From: a virus
DNA: 64,000 bases
IMG/VR virus record: IMGVR_UViG_3300028430_000572
Span: 1 to 64,000 of that record
Direction: 5' to 3' (one strand)
A model generated the notes under the pieces. The model had not been told where the DNA came from, did not search any database, and saw nothing but the letters and a program-made list of their open reading frames with translations. Position numbers and translations under genes: made by a program. Each line of letters begins with the position of its first letter. The first letter of the stretch is position 1. Positions 40,196 through 48,173 of the stretch are shown piece after piece.

Positions 40196-40923
40196 GACCC
40201 GCCCGAATCGACCACTTCTCGCATCGTGCGGGATGCTTGATGATGCACGACGATCGGCTCTACGACGCTCGGCATGAGATCGGGGATGCAGCACAACTCG
40301 GGGCACATCGGCGAAACGATACCCTTGGCGACATCCCAGAGCGATTCTTGGTCAAGTTGTTCAGGGTCGGCGGCGCATCGAGTCGCCCATGCAACGAGTA
40401 TCGATTCGCCCGTGCGGCCTTCGCCGACCCAAAGCGTGCCTGAGCAAAGATTGGAGTTGATGAGCGGGAATCGCTTTTTGTAAGACGGCGACAATGCGGG
40501 GCAGAATGCCGCGATCGTCGCGCCGCCGATCCCGCTCTTGCCGTCAGCCAGTCGAGCGATAGCCTCGTGTGCGGCTTTCGTGTTTGGGATTTCGCTGTCA
40601 GCGTCGAGCCAAAGTATCGGCATTCCAAACATCTGAGCCGCCTTGAGCATTACGAGCGGCTTGAGTGCACAGTTGCGAGCCCATCCGCCGAGCGACTGGC
40701 CCCGAAACCTTGCGATCGGCAATGTCGCTTCGCCACGCTTGACGCGACGGCAAGACGATGCAAGCCGGTCGTCTACGCCAGCGTACTCGGGCGTAGTCAT
40801 TGTGACAACGGCGAAGCCGAAGATGTCACGCGCGAGATCGAAGTATTCGGACAGGATGGGTCTTTGGGAAACTACGTTTGATTCCAGCAGCGGTCGCTTG
40901 CCGAACGACATTGGCGTTGTCAT
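40177..40923 (-). CDS. Glycosyltransferase-like protein (GT-A, DXD)
   Basis: 248 residues. MPILWLDADSEIPN near residue 110 is a DXD motif after a hydrophobic strand. LINSNLCSGTLWVG and LDQESLWDV resemble the later N-x-G and DQ motifs of nucleotide-diphospho-sugar transferases. Terminal GGSISPRN is encoded by an IR. Start ATG 40923 lies inside the preceding gene (98-nt overlap). Could add sugar to modified DNA or to virion protein; the substrate is unknown. Confidence 0.55.
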   Translation of the reverse strand: MTTPMSFGKRPLLESNVVSQRPILSEYFDLARDIFGFAVVTMTTPEYAGVDDRLASSCRRVKRGEATLPIARFRGQSLGGWARNCALKPLVMLKAAQMFGMPILWLDADSEIPNTKAAHEAIARLADGKSGIGGATIAAFCPALSPSYKKRFPLINSNLCSGTLWVGEGRTGESILVAWATRCAADPEQLDQESLWDVAKGIVSPMCPELCCIPDLMPSVVEPIVVHHQASRTMREVVDSGGSISPRN

Positions 40924-41701
40924 GCTCTTTCGCCTGATTGTCGTCGCGGCTCCAAGCAACGGCGGCGATGCGGTACTTGCGTTGAGGGTATCCTGCCCCT
41001 GACTTGTTCCATCCGTAAATATACGTCGGCCAAGTTACCCACGAATCAACAATTTCGCAAGTCAGGCTATTGCCGACGTTGATAACCGCTGGCACTCTCG
41101 CCATCGATAGTTGCAGGTACGCCATCTTGCAGCACAACGGATCAACGTCTTGCAGCGTTGCGAAGAGTTGTGTTTCAATGTGCAATCCTCGATCTCTCGC
41201 GGCCATCGCTGCTGCGAGCATTGTGCCGCCAGCGCCGCACGCGGGATCGCCGATGTGAGCAAACCGTTTCTTGCTCTTTGTGATCCATTCGATGCCCGGC
41301 ATGGTCATCGATGCCATAAGGCGGGAGATGCAATCGGGCGTGAAGAACTGCCCGCGATTGGAATTCGACACTTCCATGCTCATGTAGAGCCCGCCGAGAT
41401 GATCTGCGAAACGATCAGCGTCGAAACAACGCGAAAGCAACGCGAGGCATTCGCAAAACTTGTCTACGCAATCGCGATCGTACTTTTTGACGATGCGAAG
41501 ATACTCGTCTTCGCGAGACTTGCGAACGTCGGGCGGGCTCGGCCATCGATTCGCTATTGCGACAGCAGACATCGAAACGAAGTCGCCGAACAACTCCCAC
41601 GGCGATCGACCGCACGAACGGGAAATGCTGTAAATGGCATCTGCGATCGGTCGCCAGTGCTCTTGCTTCGATCCGTGCTTCTGCGCGTGAGTTCGTCCCA
41701 T
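40826..41701 (-). CDS. N6-DNA-methylase-like protein lacking a visible NPPF motif
   Basis: 291 residues. RGQFFTPDCISRLMASM and HIGDPACGAGGTMLAAA are the HsdM/Eco57I-type GQFFTP and SAM-binding DPACGxG motifs. The catalytic (N/D)PP(F/Y) normally found downstream is not visible; the corresponding region reads TWPTYIYGWNKSG. It may be inactive or catalytically divergent, as in similar mobile-element proteins. Leaderless ATG 41701. The last 33 codons overlap the next gene. Confidence 0.7.
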   Translation of the reverse strand: MGRTHAQKHGSKQEHWRPIADAIYSISRSCGRSPWELFGDFVSMSAVAIANRWPSPPDVRKSREDEYLRIVKKYDRDCVDKFCECLALLSRCFDADRFADHLGGLYMSMEVSNSNRGQFFTPDCISRLMASMTMPGIEWITKSKKRFAHIGDPACGAGGTMLAAAMAARDRGLHIETQLFATLQDVDPLCCKMAYLQLSMARVPAVINVGNSLTCEIVDSWVTWPTYIYGWNKSGAGYPQRKYRIAAVAWSRDDNQAKEHDNANVVRQATAAGIKRSFPKTHPVRILRSRA

Positions 41702-41706
41702 GCGCC

Positions 41707-41759
41707 AATATACGGGATCGGGAGCGGCGAAGTGAGTCGGTCGATTTCGTCACGAAATC
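41707..41759 (-). promoter_or_regulatory. IR-linked leaderless promoter
   Basis: IR at 41743-41759, TATATT at 41707-41712 (31 bp), 5 nt, ATG 41701. On the minus strand the IR centre is TGA, the stop of the Mom-like gene. Confidence 0.75.
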
Positions 41760-42469
41760 GCTTTGCCGTACAACTTCTTGTAGAACTCGCACTTTTTGAT
41801 TCGGCGACGGGCAGACGCACACATAGGCATTGCGAATCGGTACTTGATCGCATCTTGTATCAGTTGCGCATTCGGGTCCACGTTCGCACGAATCTTGGCG
41901 ATCGCAGCATAACCATACCGAGCCCCGACGCTTCTAACGTGAACCTTGACACCATGTATCATCATCGAGGTAGCATTTGATTCGCCGAGATATATCCACC
42001 CGCCCGCCTTGTAAATGCCGCCGCGATGATTTTGTCCGCTGTCTGCATAGGACATAATGGCATCGATTTCCGGCTTGATTTTGCGAAGCGATCGAAGTGC
42101 GAGTTTCACAAACGCAGAAACCTGAGTGGTGTGATCTTTCATTGCCACACGCACAAGTTCCCACGCAACGTCCACATTTAGCGCGACTGCATAGCCGTTT
42201 CTCGATAGCGAGCCCGTACCAAAGGCAATGATGCCCACTCGCTTGCCGAACTCGATACACTCAAACACAATCGCGTTCATCGGGAGAGTTCCCGAGTAAT
42301 GAAAGTTCTTGCACCACCATGACGCAACTCTGACATCGACTCGTTCGACATAGTAATCGAACTTGCCGCGAGATCCGAGTAGCGACATCGATTGCTTCGT
42401 TTCCCCGATACGGGAGACAACGCTCGACAACTTCTCGGGCTTATGTGAGAGAGGACGCATCGAGGACAT
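41750..42469 (-). CDS. Mom-like DNA adenine modification protein
   Basis: 239 residues. Landmarks of the phage Mu Mom family are in order: KNFHYSGTLP (54-63), an IGIIAFGTG-like strand, ELVRVAMKDHTTQVSAFV (104-121), LRKIKPEIDAIMSYAD (128-143) and NHRGGIYKAGGWIYLG (147-162). Mom (a GNAT-fold enzyme) converts adenine to N6-carbamoylmethyl-adenine in DNA, blocking many restriction enzymes. It is flanked by methylase-like, ParB-like and glycosyltransferase-like genes. The stop is the centre of an IR. Start MSSMRP at 42469, next to a tRNA-like gene. Confidence 0.8.
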   Translation of the reverse strand: MSSMRPLSHKPEKLSSVVSRIGETKQSMSLLGSRGKFDYYVERVDVRVASWWCKNFHYSGTLPMNAIVFECIEFGKRVGIIAFGTGSLSRNGYAVALNVDVAWELVRVAMKDHTTQVSAFVKLALRSLRKIKPEIDAIMSYADSGQNHRGGIYKAGGWIYLGESNATSMMIHGVKVHVRSVGARYGYAAIAKIRANVDPNAQLIQDAIKYRFAMPMCASARRRIKKCEFYKKLYGKAIS

Positions 42470-42470
42470 A

Positions 42471-42543
42471 AGCGGATGGACAGGGATCGAACCTTCCTCC
42501 CTCACTTGGTAAGTGAGTGCATCGCCGTTGATGCTTCATCCGC
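42471..42543 (-). tRNA. Atypical tRNA, anticodon ACC (Gly?)
   Basis: Acceptor GCGGATG/CATCCGC perfect, D arm GCAT/ATGC, anticodon arm CTCAC-TTACCAA-GTGAG, T loop TTCGATC. Odd points: position 8 is A instead of U, the T stem has mismatches or an extra base, and A34 is unusual for glycine. Possibly functional but degenerating. Confidence 0.5.
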
Positions 42544-42579
42544 ACATTGGTTACTGACTGCGAATCGATTAACGAGAAA

Positions 42580-43299
42580 TCAGTCTTTCGACCGACGCAT
42601 GAGTGAGTCGCAGATTCCGACGATGGCCGATGCGTCATCCTCAAACTCATTTCCGTCAGCGACCCATGCCGCGATCGCCGCCTTGATCTTGCCGTATTGC
42701 TCCGCCGTGAAGTCAACGCGCGTAGCCTCGGCGATCTTCGATTGTTTGTCAGGAGCAGAGATGGTCGGATCGACGGGAGCGAGAGTCGCCGGATCATCGC
42801 CCGGCACGTCGAGCATCTTCGCAAGTTCCTCCGACGACCAGCCGAGCCCGAGGCGATCGTCGGGGTCAATGGATTGCATGGCAACCTTCAACGCTTCGTC
42901 ATCGAACTCGGAGAGGTCCGCAAGTCGGTTGTCGGCGATTGCGAATCGCTTGAGATCGTGCTTGGCCGGGTCTACCTTGATCGCCGCAATGTGCGTCCAA
43001 CCGTTCTTCGCTGCGGCAGCAAACGTCGCATTGCCAGCAGCCACAACTCCGGTCTTGGCATTGACAACGATCGGCTTGAGTTGACCAATGCTCGCGAGCG
43101 ACGCGGACAACTCGGCAATCTGAAACTCCGAGTGCAGTCGCGCGTTGTCGGGATCGAGTTGCAAGTCGCCGACAGGAACGAGCATTGATTTCAAGCCGTC
43201 TGCGACTTTGCACACGACATCGGGATCGTTCTTCGGTTGCTCGGGCGGCCTGCGTGTAGGCTTGACGGGCGGGCGAGGCTTCGGCAATGGCGTGCTCAA
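42580..43299 (-). CDS. ParB-like nuclease/CTPase-domain protein
   Basis: 239 residues. VGDLQLDPDNARLHSEFQIAELSASLASIGQLKPIVV then TGVVAAGNATFAAAAKNGWTHIAAI is the ParB N-terminal domain common in phages. The helix ADNRLADLSEFDDEALKVAMQSI follows. The N-terminus is Pro-rich and disordered. TTG start 43299 is supported by GGAG and gives a normal MSTPLP beginning. Such stand-alone ParB-domain proteins are often next to small terminase or methyltransferase genes. Molecular role open. Confidence 0.75.
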   Translation of the reverse strand: MSTPLPKPRPPVKPTRRPPEQPKNDPDVVCKVADGLKSMLVPVGDLQLDPDNARLHSEFQIAELSASLASIGQLKPIVVNAKTGVVAAGNATFAAAAKNGWTHIAAIKVDPAKHDLKRFAIADNRLADLSEFDDEALKVAMQSIDPDDRLGLGWSSEELAKMLDVPGDDPATLAPVDPTISAPDKQSKIAEATRVDFTAEQYGKIKAAIAAWVADGNEFEDDASAIVGICDSLMRRSKD

Positions 43300-43314
43300 T
43301 GAATTACTCCGCTT

Positions 43315-43331
43315 GATTTCGTGGCGAAATT
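43315..43331. repeat. IR copy upstream of ParB-like gene
   Basis: GATTTCG-TGG-CGAAATT, 16 bp upstream of the TTG start, SD between. Confidence 0.9.
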
Positions 43332-43356
43332 GATGCGACTGCAAACGATCATAGCA

Positions 43357-44166
43357 CTATTGCGGATCGGGAATCGACTTGAACACTGGGCGAGGCGGCG
43401 AAGTTGGAACGAGTTTGATTTTCGCAGCGTCGAGTTGAGCACTGGTATTTCGCATTGACACTTCGGCACGATTGAGCGTCTTGTTGGCTTGCTTGATCGG
43501 GGGGGGTTCGTGCTGCTGCGTTGCTCGGCTCGGAACTTCGGGGATTGCTTTGACTTCTTCGCGTCGCTTGTCAGCGCCCGTAATTCGCATGAGGTGCCCG
43601 AGATCAACCGCACACTCGGTCAGTGACTTGAGCGTGCGAGCGATGTTGGCCCCTTCCGTCGTTGTCAGTTCCGTATTTGGAATGGCCTGCCCGTCATGCA
43701 CACGCTCCGAAATCGCCGCTGTCCATTGGGACATCACTTGCGCCGACTGCGTAAGCCTTTTGACGAGCGTTACGAATGCTTCATTGCCGACCTTTGGATT
43801 CGTTTCGGTGGCGTAGAGGTAATTGACTTTGCGAGCGGTCGAAATGCCGCCGTCGATAATCGCGGCCTGCTTCGCGACGGTACGCAAACCGCCAGCCTCG
43901 TATGCGGTCCAGAACGGGATATGGAAATGCCAGCAGAAGTCTTTGAGCGAAAACGTCGGCCACATATTCCATTGTCTGCGAATCTCTGGCCAGTTGTAGA
44001 CCATGCCCTTTGGCGAAACTTGAGCGAACCCCCAAAGCACGCACCGGCGAGTGCCCGGAAACGGCAAATCGTTTTCGAGCGGGTTGTGCTTCGGATATGT
44101 AGCCGTTTCGATGCCGATGGGCTTCTTTGATTCGCCAGCGGTATTGAACTTGCGACGCTTCGGCAT
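43357..44166 (-). CDS. Unknown protein, possible small-terminase-like
   Basis: 269 residues. Basic start (MPKRRKF). FSLKDFCWHFHIPFWTAYEAGG near residue 75 could be a helix-turn-helix. A helical middle (VGNEAFVTLVKRLTQSAQVM) and a Pro-rich C-terminus with charged helix follow. The layout (HTH, helical oligomerisation part, tail) resembles small terminase subunits, and the ParB-like neighbour fits such a pairing, but terL is 20 kb away. TAATG coupling with the gene upstream. Confidence 0.45.
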   Translation of the reverse strand: MPKRRKFNTAGESKKPIGIETATYPKHNPLENDLPFPGTRRCVLWGFAQVSPKGMVYNWPEIRRQWNMWPTFSLKDFCWHFHIPFWTAYEAGGLRTVAKQAAIIDGGISTARKVNYLYATETNPKVGNEAFVTLVKRLTQSAQVMSQWTAAISERVHDGQAIPNTELTTTEGANIARTLKSLTECAVDLGHLMRITGADKRREEVKAIPEVPSRATQQHEPPPIKQANKTLNRAEVSMRNTSAQLDAAKIKLVPTSPPRPVFKSIPDPQ

Positions 44167-45251
44167 TACGCGCACTCCGAGATGATTTTCTTCGCGCGAC
44201 GATGAGCGTCGCTGCCGGACTTGCTCATCGTAGTAGCAATGCTATCCAGCAGCGTAACGGGCGAATCGCCGCCGATCGTTTGCTCGCGAATCTGCCTGAC
44301 GATTTCGTTGATTTCCATTTCGTCGAGCGGAGCGGCCTGCTCTTTCTCTTCTGCGAACGCGAGCGACGACTCAGTTCTCGGCAACGCAATGCGAGACACG
44401 CGACACTTTTCGCCGATGATGCACAGTCGCGTCATCGTGGGCGAGTGATGATCCTCGCCTTTACCGACGATGATCGAAGTTCCGACTTGCAAAAACAGCC
44501 CGCGACCAGCGCCAAACTTGTCGGCGTAATCGACTTTGCCCGAGCCGGTCTGATCGTGCAAGTGCCCATTGCAAACGACCGACGATCGAGCGAGCATCCC
44601 GCCGTGAGAAGCGACTACGAGTTCGTGTGCTTCAGTCGTTGCGATGTAAGCATCGGCATGTGACAATCCTACAACGAACGTCGCCACACCGTGCTTCATG
44701 CACGCCGCCGCCGAACGCTCCATTGCAGATACCGCCATACCGTGCGAAGTCTTGTATCCAGCGCCGATAATGCCGACAGCCGTATTGCCAACTTTGATAC
44801 GCGCTGGATCAAGTTCAGCGTCTCGAACGAGTCCCGATTGCAGCAGCACGCCGAACGCCTGAGACAATCGCGATGTCGAAGGGTCGCCAGCGAACTGGTC
44901 GTGATTGCCGTCGATGCCGAGGATAGGGCCGGTCATCTTGACAATCGGACGAAGCAGTTGCATAAGTGCAATGGCTTCCGCACACGACGCGCCCTTGCGA
45001 TGGAACCAATCTCCGACGCAGCACACGATCGGGTATTGCCCGCTCGCAGCGTGCTCTTTGGAGACTTGTTCGGCCACGAACTTGAGCACCGATACAAGGT
45101 CTTTGGCGTAAGTATCGTTTCGTCCCGAAGGCGGATTGATCGAGAAGTGCAGATCGCCAAGAACGTAAACAATCACTTCGTCGGCATCGATATTGGCGAC
45201 GGGAGCGGCTGGTCGATTTCGTGGCGAAATTGATTGCTTACTTGTGGGCAT
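44166..45251 (-). CDS. SbcD/Mre11-like metallophosphoesterase
   Basis: 361 residues. Metal-binding motifs in order: VLGDLHF (near 31), CVGDWFHRK (near 80), GIDGNHDQF (near 112), then SHADAY and CNGHLHDQ. This is the nuclease partner of Rad50/SbcC in double-strand end processing (T4 gp47 equivalent). It overlaps the SbcC-like N-half gene by 14 nt. The first 15 residues contain IR-encoded ISPRN ahead of the enzyme domain. The C-terminus (helical, DAHRRAKKIISECA) probably contacts the ATPase. Confidence 0.85.
   Translation of the reverse strand: MPTSKQSISPRNRPAAPVANIDADEVIVYVLGDLHFSINPPSGRNDTYAKDLVSVLKFVAEQVSKEHAASGQYPIVCCVGDWFHRKGASCAEAIALMQLLRPIVKMTGPILGIDGNHDQFAGDPSTSRLSQAFGVLLQSGLVRDAELDPARIKVGNTAVGIIGAGYKTSHGMAVSAMERSAAACMKHGVATFVVGLSHADAYIATTEAHELVVASHGGMLARSSVVCNGHLHDQTGSGKVDYADKFGAGRGLFLQVGTSIIVGKGEDHHSPTMTRLCIIGEKCRVSRIALPRTESSLAFAEEKEQAAPLDEMEINEIVRQIREQTIGGDSPVTLLDSIATTMSKSGSDAHRRAKKIISECA
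45215..45231. repeat. IR copy in 5' coding end of the SbcD-like gene
   Basis: GATTTCG-TGG-CGAAATT, 20 bp downstream of the ATG, read as ISPRN. Confidence 0.9.
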
Positions 45252-46248
45252 GTTGATTGTCCATCGGGCGACCGCACGTTGGGCACTTGCGCGACATCGC
45301 CGCGAGTTGATTGTTCAATTCGGCAATGCGAAGCAACAATTGATCGCTCCGCGACTCGGCATCTTCTGGAATCGCGGTAAGCGATAACAAAAACGATTCG
45401 ACTGCTTCATGCTTCGATTTCGCTGCCTTGATTTTATCGAGCAGCGATTTGATATCGGCAATCGACTTTGACAACTCATCATGCCGCCGACTCATGCTTT
45501 CGATGTCGATGCTGCTATCGAACGTCGCGACAATATCGAGTGCTGCATCGCGAGCCTTCGCGTCGCGAGCGATGTCGCGTTCGGTCGATTCGATATCGGT
45601 AACAAGCGACTCGATTTTGTCGGCGTTGATAATCGCCGGGTCGGACTCGGCGGCAGACAGTCGCGATTCGGCATCTTGCATCATTTTCGATTTCGTATCG
45701 AAATCGCGAGCAGCGGACGCGGCATCCGTCTTTGCTCGCCCGGACGCTTCCATCGCAATCGAAGCCCCTGACGCAGCGCCGATAATCTTGGCGACACGGC
45801 CAGCAGGATCATCGACAAGAATCGCGGCCTCGCGTTGTGTTTGGATGTTGAGCAAAATATCGATCCCGGCGATACGAGTCGGGCCGAGGCCGACAGTTGC
45901 AATCCAATCGTCGGGCAAGGACCGCCCCGGGTTCGTGAGGGATCGACGAGACACTTTGCCCGTTTTCGCGTCTTTTGTCGATGCAACGTATTCGCCTTTG
46001 CCGTCAGACTTGCGAACGACCGATATTTGCTTGCCGTCTGCGAAGTCAACAACGATCTTGCCTTCTTCAAATCCGTCCCTGACAAACGATGCGGCTGGCG
46101 AAGGATGTGAGCACGCCACAAGCGAGCGAACGATGTTGCTTTTGCCTGAGTCGGACGACCCGAAGATTACGCTCAGCCCTGGGCTAAGCGCAATGTCGGT
46201 CGATTCGTGCGAACGTACGTTCGTCAGTCTGATTCGCGAGATCGTCAT
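45238..46248 (-). CDS. SbcC/Rad50-like ATPase, N-terminal half with zinc hook
   Basis: 336 residues. Walker A FGSSDSGKSN at 29-38 follows the typical NVRSHESTDIALSPG start. A coiled coil runs from about 175 to 315. The protein ends with the Rad50 hook KCPTCGRPMDNQ (Cys 322/325). Everything after the hook (returning coil, signature motif, Walker B) is absent here and appears to be encoded separately at 49848-50471. It lies between recA-like and sbcD-like genes. An IR is in frame (DFDTKS). Confidence 0.85.
   Translation of the reverse strand: MTISRIRLTNVRSHESTDIALSPGLSVIFGSSDSGKSNIVRSLVACSHPSPAASFVRDGFEEGKIVVDFADGKQISVVRKSDGKGEYVASTKDAKTGKVSRRSLTNPGRSLPDDWIATVGLGPTRIAGIDILLNIQTQREAAILVDDPAGRVAKIIGAASGASIAMEASGRAKTDAASAARDFDTKSKMMQDAESRLSAAESDPAIINADKIESLVTDIESTERDIARDAKARDAALDIVATFDSSIDIESMSRRHDELSKSIADIKSLLDKIKAAKSKHEAVESFLLSLTAIPEDAESRSDQLLLRIAELNNQLAAMSRKCPTCGRPMDNQHAHK
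45689..45705. repeat. IR copy inside the SbcC-like N-half gene
   Basis: GATTTCG-TAT-CGAAATC in the coiled-coil coding part, read as DFDTKS. Confidence 0.85.
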
Positions 46249-47406
46249 TTAGTCGTCCATCCCCGCGAGCATTACGCGACCCTTGACTTGCTGCTGCGAC
46301 TTAATGCCTTTTGCTTCGTTCGATGCGACGGTTCGCTCCATCGCGTCGCGGAACTTTTTGTCCGATCGCAGTCGCTCGATTACCTTGATCGCGCTGCCAA
46401 GATTGACCGCCTCGCGTCCCGGAGCAGCGATCGTGCAAGTGCGACCGTTCTTGATTACGCCTGCTTCGACTGCGCGATCGAATAGTTCGACTTCGGCACT
46501 GATGCCTACACCGTGCCCGAGTTCATATGTCGCGACGTTGCCGCGAAGTCCTGTGACTTTGTTCTTCATGCAACGAATGTTGCAAATCTTCCCGGCAGAG
46601 AAGTATCCGGGCTTGTGCGATCCCGATACGTCGAGTTTGATTGCGTCGAAGTATTCGGTCGCCTTGCCGCCGGGCGTTGTGCGAGGATCGCCGAACGCAA
46701 CGCCAATCTTATCTCGCCACTGATTAATGAGAATGGTCGTGCATCCATTCCGAGCCATCGAGCCGGTCATGCGGCGGAACATTTTGTTGAGTTGTCGCGG
46801 GAGCAGTCCGACAGTGTTGCTCGCCATTGACAAGTCTTGCTCAGCGGCAGACAGCATCGCCGGGATCGAGTCTACAACGACGAGTCCGAACTCGCCGGTG
46901 TCACACAATGCAACGGCGATGTCTACGCCTTCTTCGAGCGTGGCCGGAGAATGCACAAAGAGATTGGCGCTATCGATATTTGCAATCTTCCCGTTCGTGT
47001 CGGCGACTGCAACGACGGCACTCGGAGCACACGCTTTGAGATACGTCATATCAAGCGTGTGCTCGAAGTCGAGGTAGAGCACTTTGCGAGGCACGGGCGT
47101 TGTCTTCATGCCTTCGGCAGAAGGCGACACGAACGTTGCGTCGGCGGGCTGCGACATCACCGCCTCCGCGAGCGTGAACGCAAGAGTCGTCTTGCCGCTC
47201 GCGGCGTTGCCGACAATTTCAATCCAGTATCCAGAAGGGAGACCCGGGGATTGCTCGCCGCCGAGCAGCACGCCGAGCGACTTGTGACGCATCGGAACGA
47301 TGCGCCGAGACGACGGCATAAACAGCGGCACGTCGAGTTGCTTGCGAAGCGCGTTGATTACGCCGTCGAGAGAATGACCGGCGACCTTGACTCGTTCTTT
47401 GCTCAT
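46249..47406 (-). CDS. recA: RecA-family recombinase
   Basis: 385 residues. Walker A VGNAASGKTT at 65-74, Walker B FGLVVVDSIPAM, and ILINQWRDKIG...DPRTTPGGKATEYF matching RecA's INQxRxKIG...TTGGxAxxFY loop L2 region. It forms filaments on single-stranded DNA for strand exchange and recombination-dependent replication (UvsX role). Start ATG 47406 is 4 nt after TATATC, predicted leaderless. It heads a recA - sbcC(N) - sbcD unit with overlapping or abutting frames. Confidence 0.92.
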   Translation of the reverse strand: MSKERVKVAGHSLDGVINALRKQLDVPLFMPSSRRIVPMRHKSLGVLLGGEQSPGLPSGYWIEIVGNAASGKTTLAFTLAEAVMSQPADATFVSPSAEGMKTTPVPRKVLYLDFEHTLDMTYLKACAPSAVVAVADTNGKIANIDSANLFVHSPATLEEGVDIAVALCDTGEFGLVVVDSIPAMLSAAEQDLSMASNTVGLLPRQLNKMFRRMTGSMARNGCTTILINQWRDKIGVAFGDPRTTPGGKATEYFDAIKLDVSGSHKPGYFSAGKICNIRCMKNKVTGLRGNVATYELGHGVGISAEVELFDRAVEAGVIKNGRTCTIAAPGREAVNLGSAIKVIERLRSDKKFRDAMERTVASNEAKGIKSQQQVKGRVMLAGMDD

Positions 47407-47410
47407 GCTT

Positions 47411-47463
47411 GATATACCCCGAACTGCGAGCGATTATCGATGGTTTGATTTCGTCACGAAATT
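47411..47463 (-). promoter_or_regulatory. IR-linked leaderless promoter of recA
   Basis: IR at 47447-47463, GATAATCGCTCGCAG box, TATATC at 47411-47416 (31 bp), 4 nt, ATG 47406. Confidence 0.75.
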
Positions 47464-47465
47464 GA

Positions 47466-48122
47466 TTACTTGTTACGGGCGATTTCGTCCGCGTGAACTC
47501 GATTGGCGCACGTCAAGGCGATCGCGATTGCATCTACCGCGTGCTCGCCGAGCGTGTTGATGTTGCCGTTGTAAGTATGCCCGTAATCGCGGGCAAGTGC
47601 TCGCTGCACCGATACCTTGTCGGGCATCGAAGACTTGTATTTGATGCCGCGATGTGCGGGCGATGCGAGCCAGTTTGCTTTCGACAATCCCGGCCATTGG
47701 GGGCAACAGAATACCTTGTGCTGGCGAGGGGTAATCGCGACTTTGTTTGCCGCGTCGAACGCTCGCGACATGCCCGAAGCGCGAGACGACCACCACGCCT
47801 TGATACCGAGCATTGCACAAGCAAGACCGATCCCGGCTTCTTCGCGTCGATTCATAAAGCCGCGAGCGAATCCTTCGTACGCGATTACGTCGATGTGTGC
47901 TGGCGATCCGTTCTGCCGAAGGATCGAGATAGCGCGATTGCAAGATACCGTGATTCTGTCAGGCAGATTGATCTTGGCCCATGCCGAGTGTTCGACCGAT
48001 TGATCGGCCCAAAGAACTTTCGTCGTGTTGACATACGAATCGCAATCGATACGAACAAGCGCCATGCCGACGGACTTGATCGAGTGATCTACGCCGAGAA
48101 CGTACTTGTAATTGGTCGCCAT
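47466..48122 (-). CDS. RuvC-like Holliday junction resolvase
   Basis: 218 residues. YVLGVDHSIKSVGMALVRID supplies the first catalytic Asp of the RNase H fold, IDVIAYEGFARG the Glu, and GEHAVDAIAIALT the C-terminal DA(I/D)A motif with the last acidic residues. Phage RuvC-like enzymes resolve recombination intermediates before packaging. It lies between the SSB-like and recA genes. ATG 48122 has only a weak SD. The stop precedes an IR. Confidence 0.8.
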   Translation of the reverse strand: MATNYKYVLGVDHSIKSVGMALVRIDCDSYVNTTKVLWADQSVEHSAWAKINLPDRITVSCNRAISILRQNGSPAHIDVIAYEGFARGFMNRREEAGIGLACAMLGIKAWWSSRASGMSRAFDAANKVAITPRQHKVFCCPQWPGLSKANWLASPAHRGIKYKSSMPDKVSVQRALARDYGHTYNGNINTLGEHAVDAIAIALTCANRVHADEIARNK

Positions 48123-48156
48123 AAAGCGCCGGAATCGCTTTCGCAATCCCGGAGCC

Positions 48157-48173
48157 GATTTCGTCACGAAATC
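48157..48173. repeat. IR copy overlapping SSB-like stop
   Basis: GATTTCG-TCA-CGAAATC; the stop codon 48172-48174 overlaps its edge. Confidence 0.9.

Noticed and set aside
42471-42543. tRNA-Thr (GGT) on the plus strand
   Set aside because: The plus strand gives a good anticodon arm but no T-loop consensus, whereas the minus strand has TTCGATC in the right place.
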